This document shows, in pieces, positions 60,216-64,000 of a stretch of 64,000 bases of DNA. The stretch's first letter is position 1. Each line of letters starts with the position of its first letter. A program made the translations under genes and the position numbers. The notes beneath the pieces are model-generated. The model saw only the letters and a list, made by a program, of their open reading frames with translations. It searched no databases and had not been told where the DNA came from. This stretch comes from Oehlia diaphana (Eukaryota; Glomeromycota; Glomeromycetes; Glomerales; Glomeraceae). The stretch spans positions 253,264-317,263 of the forward strand of contig QZLH01000008.1 of NCBI GenBank assembly GCA_003833135.1, in the 5' to 3' direction.

Positions 60216-61018
60216 TCTGTTAAAGTGCTATTGCTCTTAAACACCCCTGCAAATTTAGTTTCCTTGTTTAACATCTTATGTTGATATGCTGAAGAGTTGT
60301 ATTTTGTATCATTTTTATCTTGAATCATGACAATTATAGAGATGGATGTTCCTTTTTTTTACATTTATTGATTTTAGACTAAGATTATAACTTCCAATAT
60401 GTAATTCTCATGAACTTAGCAAGTCGTTCTTTGTAGGCGATACCTGTATCAATAAATTTTACAAGACTAAAAGATAAAAGTACGACTTTTTATTGATAAT
60501 ATTCTACCTTTTTAAACTATGTAAGGCAATAAATAACGACCCTTTTGTTGATCTAAATGAGTTAGTTTAGCATATTATTTAACAGATCGGTATCTCTATC
60601 TAATAAAATATTTGAAACATAAATTTACGTGGAAAAATAATAATATATTATTAAAAAAAAATTGTTCAAATTGTAAAAGAGACTCCGCAGTTTCGGAATT
60701 GAATTTTTTATTATTACTGATTTGAAAATTAGTAATAATGATAATATTTCATTATAACAAGGTATTTTACTAGTTTTTCAAAAATAAGTACACGTGATCT
60801 AAAATTATGTCATCAAACTTTGCAAATGACGTACATTATATCAAGAGAATCAATGATTTTAAAACCAAAATGATTAAAGTTAAATTTATACCGGAAATGA
60901 CCAATTTTCACGACGTATTAAATGTATAAATGAATATATATATAAATATATGTTTATTTATTTATTTTTTACTAAATTCTTAAACCTTATTTAAAAAACT
61001 TTTAATAATAATAAAAAG

Positions 61019-61712
61019 ATGGTTCAAGTATCGAAAATAACAAAAAGAAGAAAATCTATAATGAGAACTACTATTAAAACTAGAAATTTTAAGACTTCTC
61101 ACAAAGAAGCTTTTTTTCAAACTTCGAGAACTTTGCGTTTTTCGTAAGTAAAAAATTGCCAATTAAGTTCTTATATATTAATAAATTTAATGATCGACTT
61201 TTGTTATATATTATAATAATAGACTAAATAATCCAAAGAATCATAAAGTGATCCGAAAACCAAGGAAACAGGAAACGAACCAATCAAAGAACAAAAATAC
61301 ATCTAAAAATGATAAATCAAGAATAATACAAGAAATATATGAAATGTTTAATGAAACATTCAATGTTGATGATATCGATGATCTTGATGATCTTGATGTT
61401 GAAATGAGTGAGATGAATGATGATGTTGATATCGATATTGATGAAGAGATAGTTGATGAAGAGATGGTCGATGCTGAAGATAATAATTGTGATAAATGTA
61501 CTACTGATGTACATGTTGATGATGTTGATGTTAATAAAACAGGTGGAGCAAATCAAGTGACAGAGAATGACACAAGCAGCATCTCTCAATCCCCTGATCC
61601 CCTTGGCCCATGCGGTGGAGTATCTGATACAAAAGACAAAGGGGTGAAATATGATTTTATATGTGATTGTTGCAAATCAAAATTTAAAATCCAAATTTTA
61701 TTATCTATATAA
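61019..61712 (+). CDS. Basic/acidic protein with C-terminal cysteine pairs, 2 exons, 204 aa (unrecognised)
   Basis: Exons 61019-61143 and 61223-61712, with a 79-bp GTAAGT..TAG intron in phase 2. The second exon has no early ATG and its frame joins exactly, which supports the model. Residues 1-75 are strongly basic (VSKITKRRKSIMRTTIKTRN, later KVIRKPRKQ) and could direct the protein to the nucleus or nucleic acid. Residues about 95-135 are almost purely Asp/Glu/Val/Met (DDIDDLDDLDVEMSEMNDDV..). C-D-K-C near 138-141 and C-D-C-C near 191-194 give paired cysteines that could hold zinc, though spacing is wide. The end (KIQILLSI) is hydrophobic. I do not recognise the family. The acidic stretch may be a recent repeat expansion of GATGAT/GATGTT codons. 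Confidence 0.65.
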
Positions 61713-63658
61713 ATAATTAACATAATTAATATAATTAATATAATAATTAATATATTTTTTTTTAATTTTTTAAATTTTATATCTAATACATAGTACATTT
61801 ACTATACAGTATATTATTATCGTGTACCTATTTTATTCCTAAGTTGACTGTTGTTAATTTGATTTAAAAATAAATTTTTATTAGAATCTTTTATTTTCAC
61901 AGCCAAATTTCCCGTAATAGTATAAATTCGGTATGCGTGTAATAAAATAATTCTTACGAGTAAATATTTACTACTTAGAAAGATTCATACTTTTTTTCTT
62001 CCGGTTACAGATCTATATTAATCTGATGTAATTTATTATTACAAAGCAAAGAAAAATATAATGGTTACTTAATTTTTCTTGCATATTTAAATTGTCATCT
62101 AAATTAATAATTAATATTTTTAAAAAAACAACTTTTTATCGTTTAGATACTTATGTAATTATTTTGATAATAGATTATTAATTTCAAATTATAAAAAATT
62201 TATTCGCTAGTTGATTCATTAAAAACTTTTTAAACTTTAATGATGCGTGCTGAATTAGTCATCCTTTATTAGTCATATTTTTTATTTTCAAAAGAGCAAT
62301 TTGCGTTTGATATTATTTCTTAGGTGAAAAATCCGTTTATAGTGACTGTCTATGCGTAGATTGGTCCGTTAAAAATTTTCCGTGTTTCATATATGAGCAC
62401 GTGATTACTCTGTTTATTCCGGAAATAAATTTAATCAACATGGGAATAAATGATCAACATGCGTAATGTGAAGTAAGCCTCTGTCAGCAAACATTTATGC
62501 GACTTATTCAATAATCCAAACAGAATTTAGATGAAAATTTAAATACTTAAGAATCAATCATTATCCTACTTGTAAATACATATGTAATGTTACATTGTAA
62601 CCAATGTTTGACATTTTTCACTTTAAGAATTTTTCAACTAAATTGGTTTAGACTATATTTATAATTATTTTTAAAGAAATTTTCACCAATACCAGCTTAC
62701 GTGTGATCTATTGATTTTTTAGGATTTACTTTAATAAAAATTTCACGGATGAAACTATTTATAAAAAGGGTTACATCCCTGATTTGTCGATCATACCAGA
62801 AATAATGAACCAAATTCCAATTTCACGGAGAGTGCCTAATTTCGGGACTATGGCCTAAACTGAAGTCGAAATTAATATCGTGTAATAATACGTCTTTATA
62901 TAATATCATTAAAAATACTTTACAATAATTATATTTTAATGATTTATCTATAAAAATAATTATTATTTTCAAGTATATAGAAACTAATTTGTAAGACATG
63001 CGCTCTCATATTACTGTATACAGTATATCATTCTATTAATTCATTTAATATACAATAGATGAAATTTATTTTACCATTCATATAATAAACGAGATAATCG
63101 GTTTCTATTTGCTAAGAAACGGCCGCAGTGTGCATGTGGCTGCGTTAAAATATATTATTGTAGGTGAGATCAGAGGATAATTTTTTAATACATTACGATG
63201 GTACAATCAATGTTTTTTAAATTAGGTGAGAGAGTTACACCACTGAATTTTTTCATTCTTAAAGAATTTAAAACAATGGAAAATGTTATGTCCCACGAAC
63301 ACAACTGAGAGAGTCTTGAGGGTGAAACTCGTGTTTGATTAAGAATTTGATTCGCTGGTGATGATTTTCTATATACTGTATTAACCATTAGTAAAATTTC
63401 CGAATTTTGCCTGTATACTAGAAACAAGTACAATTGTGCTGCCTGGGCATTATTCTGTTAAAGCTTTTTTGGACCAGTATATAGAACCACTCCAAATAAT
63501 GCTCTTGGACTATTATATTACCAAGATACTATTCTAATGATATAAAAAATAGTATCATTGATGATGATTATGTACGCATCAGCTAACTGAGTATACCATA
63601 TTTATATTTATCATCCCCAAGTAAGATCGACGAAGTTTTTTTTTATATTGCCTTAAAG
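61713..63658. other. Intergenic, no supportable gene
   Basis: AT-rich. The minus-strand frame at 63185-63433 starts with a plausible ATG but has no recognisable content. GTATACAGTATA-type words occur at 63015. Confidence 0.5.
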
Positions 63659-63870
63659 ACTTACACATTGACCATTGGTATATTCCATTACCAACAAATA
63701 ATTATTGATACTATTTCTAATAAAACAAAAGAATTAAATTGCATTTTGCAAGAAAAACAAAAAATTATATTGTTTATTGTTACACGAAATTTTTATAATA
63801 CCATGGCAACGAATAATGATAGAGCCAAAAATTTTGCCATAAATATAACAGAGTTTATATTAAAAAACGT
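63659..63870 (+). CDS. Possible internal exon of an unfinished gene
   Basis: An open frame reads ..TYTLTIGIFHYQQIIIDTI.. to ..NFAINITEFILKN and is followed at 63871 by a good donor, GTAAGT. It is preceded by AAAG at 63655-63658, a possible acceptor. There is no ATG at the start of the frame. The protein would be helical, with alternating hydrophobic and Lys/Asn residues. The next exon would lie beyond the window. The family is not recognised and this may be chance. Confidence 0.3.
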
Positions 63871-64000
63871 AAGTATATTAAATTAATTTACACAATTTCT
63901 TTCACGGTAACATTGTCAAGATTAAAACGTTAAATGATCCACTTATAAAATGACTTATTATTATTATTAATTTTTGCATTAGAAACGATTACTATATTCG
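63871..64000. other. End of window, possible intron
   Basis: AT-rich sequence after the GTAAGT. No acceptor can be assigned. Confidence 0.3.

Larger units (their letters stand above)
58182..61018. other. Intergenic, with microsatellite and a possible decayed coding stretch
   Basis: An ATT trinucleotide array at 58431-58481 has one interruption. The segment at 59990-60215 is listed separately. The rest is AT-rich with no gene. Confidence 0.5.

Noticed and set aside
61317..61798. Minus-strand Ile-rich frames of 70-90 codons
   Set aside because: They are shadows of the acidic GAT-rich coding sequence of the gene at 61019-61712.
1..64000. CRISPR array or prokaryotic operon
   Set aside because: No regularly spaced identical short repeats with unique spacers were seen, and the splice sites and F-box/GPCR genes indicate a eukaryote.

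Overview
The window looks like nuclear DNA of an AT-rich fungus, most likely an arbuscular mycorrhizal (Glomeromycotina, Rhizophagus-like) genome. This is inferred, not proven. The grounds are very high A+T (roughly three quarters by eye), long gene-poor intergenic DNA full of small inverted-repeat elements, short GT..AG introns of about 80-95 bp, and two long intronless F-box proteins of the divergent type that is hugely expanded in those fungi. No rRNA gene, convincing tRNA, CRISPR array or bacterial-type operon was seen.

Left half (about 1-30 kb). The only genes are members of two small, intronless, unrecognised protein families that I call A and B. Family A has four intact members, at 3006-3377 (+), 13027-13404 (-), 22301-22657 (-) and 27101-27439 (+). 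Each has 112-125 residues, a basic N-terminus, a CxxC pair, a helical middle and a nearly invariant C-terminal core ending in FTLENLQKL. Family B has two intact members, at 8502-8783 (-) and 29505-29750 (+), and two clear broken copies, at 18581-18789 and 25473-25772. There are also two weaker remnants near 19.9 and 20.2 kb. B proteins carry the core TIDRIAR..PQITNNP..DFFNGT. Intact and clear copies alternate A-B-A-B-A-B-A-B along the DNA. The two families also share almost the same first 20 coding bases and, in several members, a similar TATA-box region. This paired array is the most likely undescribed system in the window.

Middle (about 30-51 kb). A 1.2-kb inverted-repeat element with a perfect 8-bp target duplication (31015-32212) holds a 217-bp tandem repeat and an unsequenced gap. 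It lies just upstream of F-box gene 1 (32738-34207). A second F-box gene lies at 46101-47537. The 12 kb between them holds a 67-base T run, a hairpin-bearing minisatellite and many decayed elements.

Right part (51-64 kb). This holds three multi-exon genes reconstructed from splice sites. They are a seven-transmembrane GPCR-like receptor on the minus strand (52413-51106, 4 exons, 344 aa), a bZIP transcription factor whose basic region has the XBP1/HAC1-type pattern (56944-57905, 2 exons, 289 aa), and an unrecognised basic/acidic, cysteine-containing protein (61019-61712, 2 exons, 204 aa). A possible partial exon lies at 63.7 kb. These genes could act in signalling, transcription and protein turnover, but nothing in the sequence links them as one pathway.

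The intergenic DNA shows several MITE families: CCCTATAAAAA-ended elements with 3-bp target duplications, hAT-like elements with 8-bp duplications, a MULE-like element with a 9-10-bp duplication, and Tc1/mariner-like elements flanked by TA.
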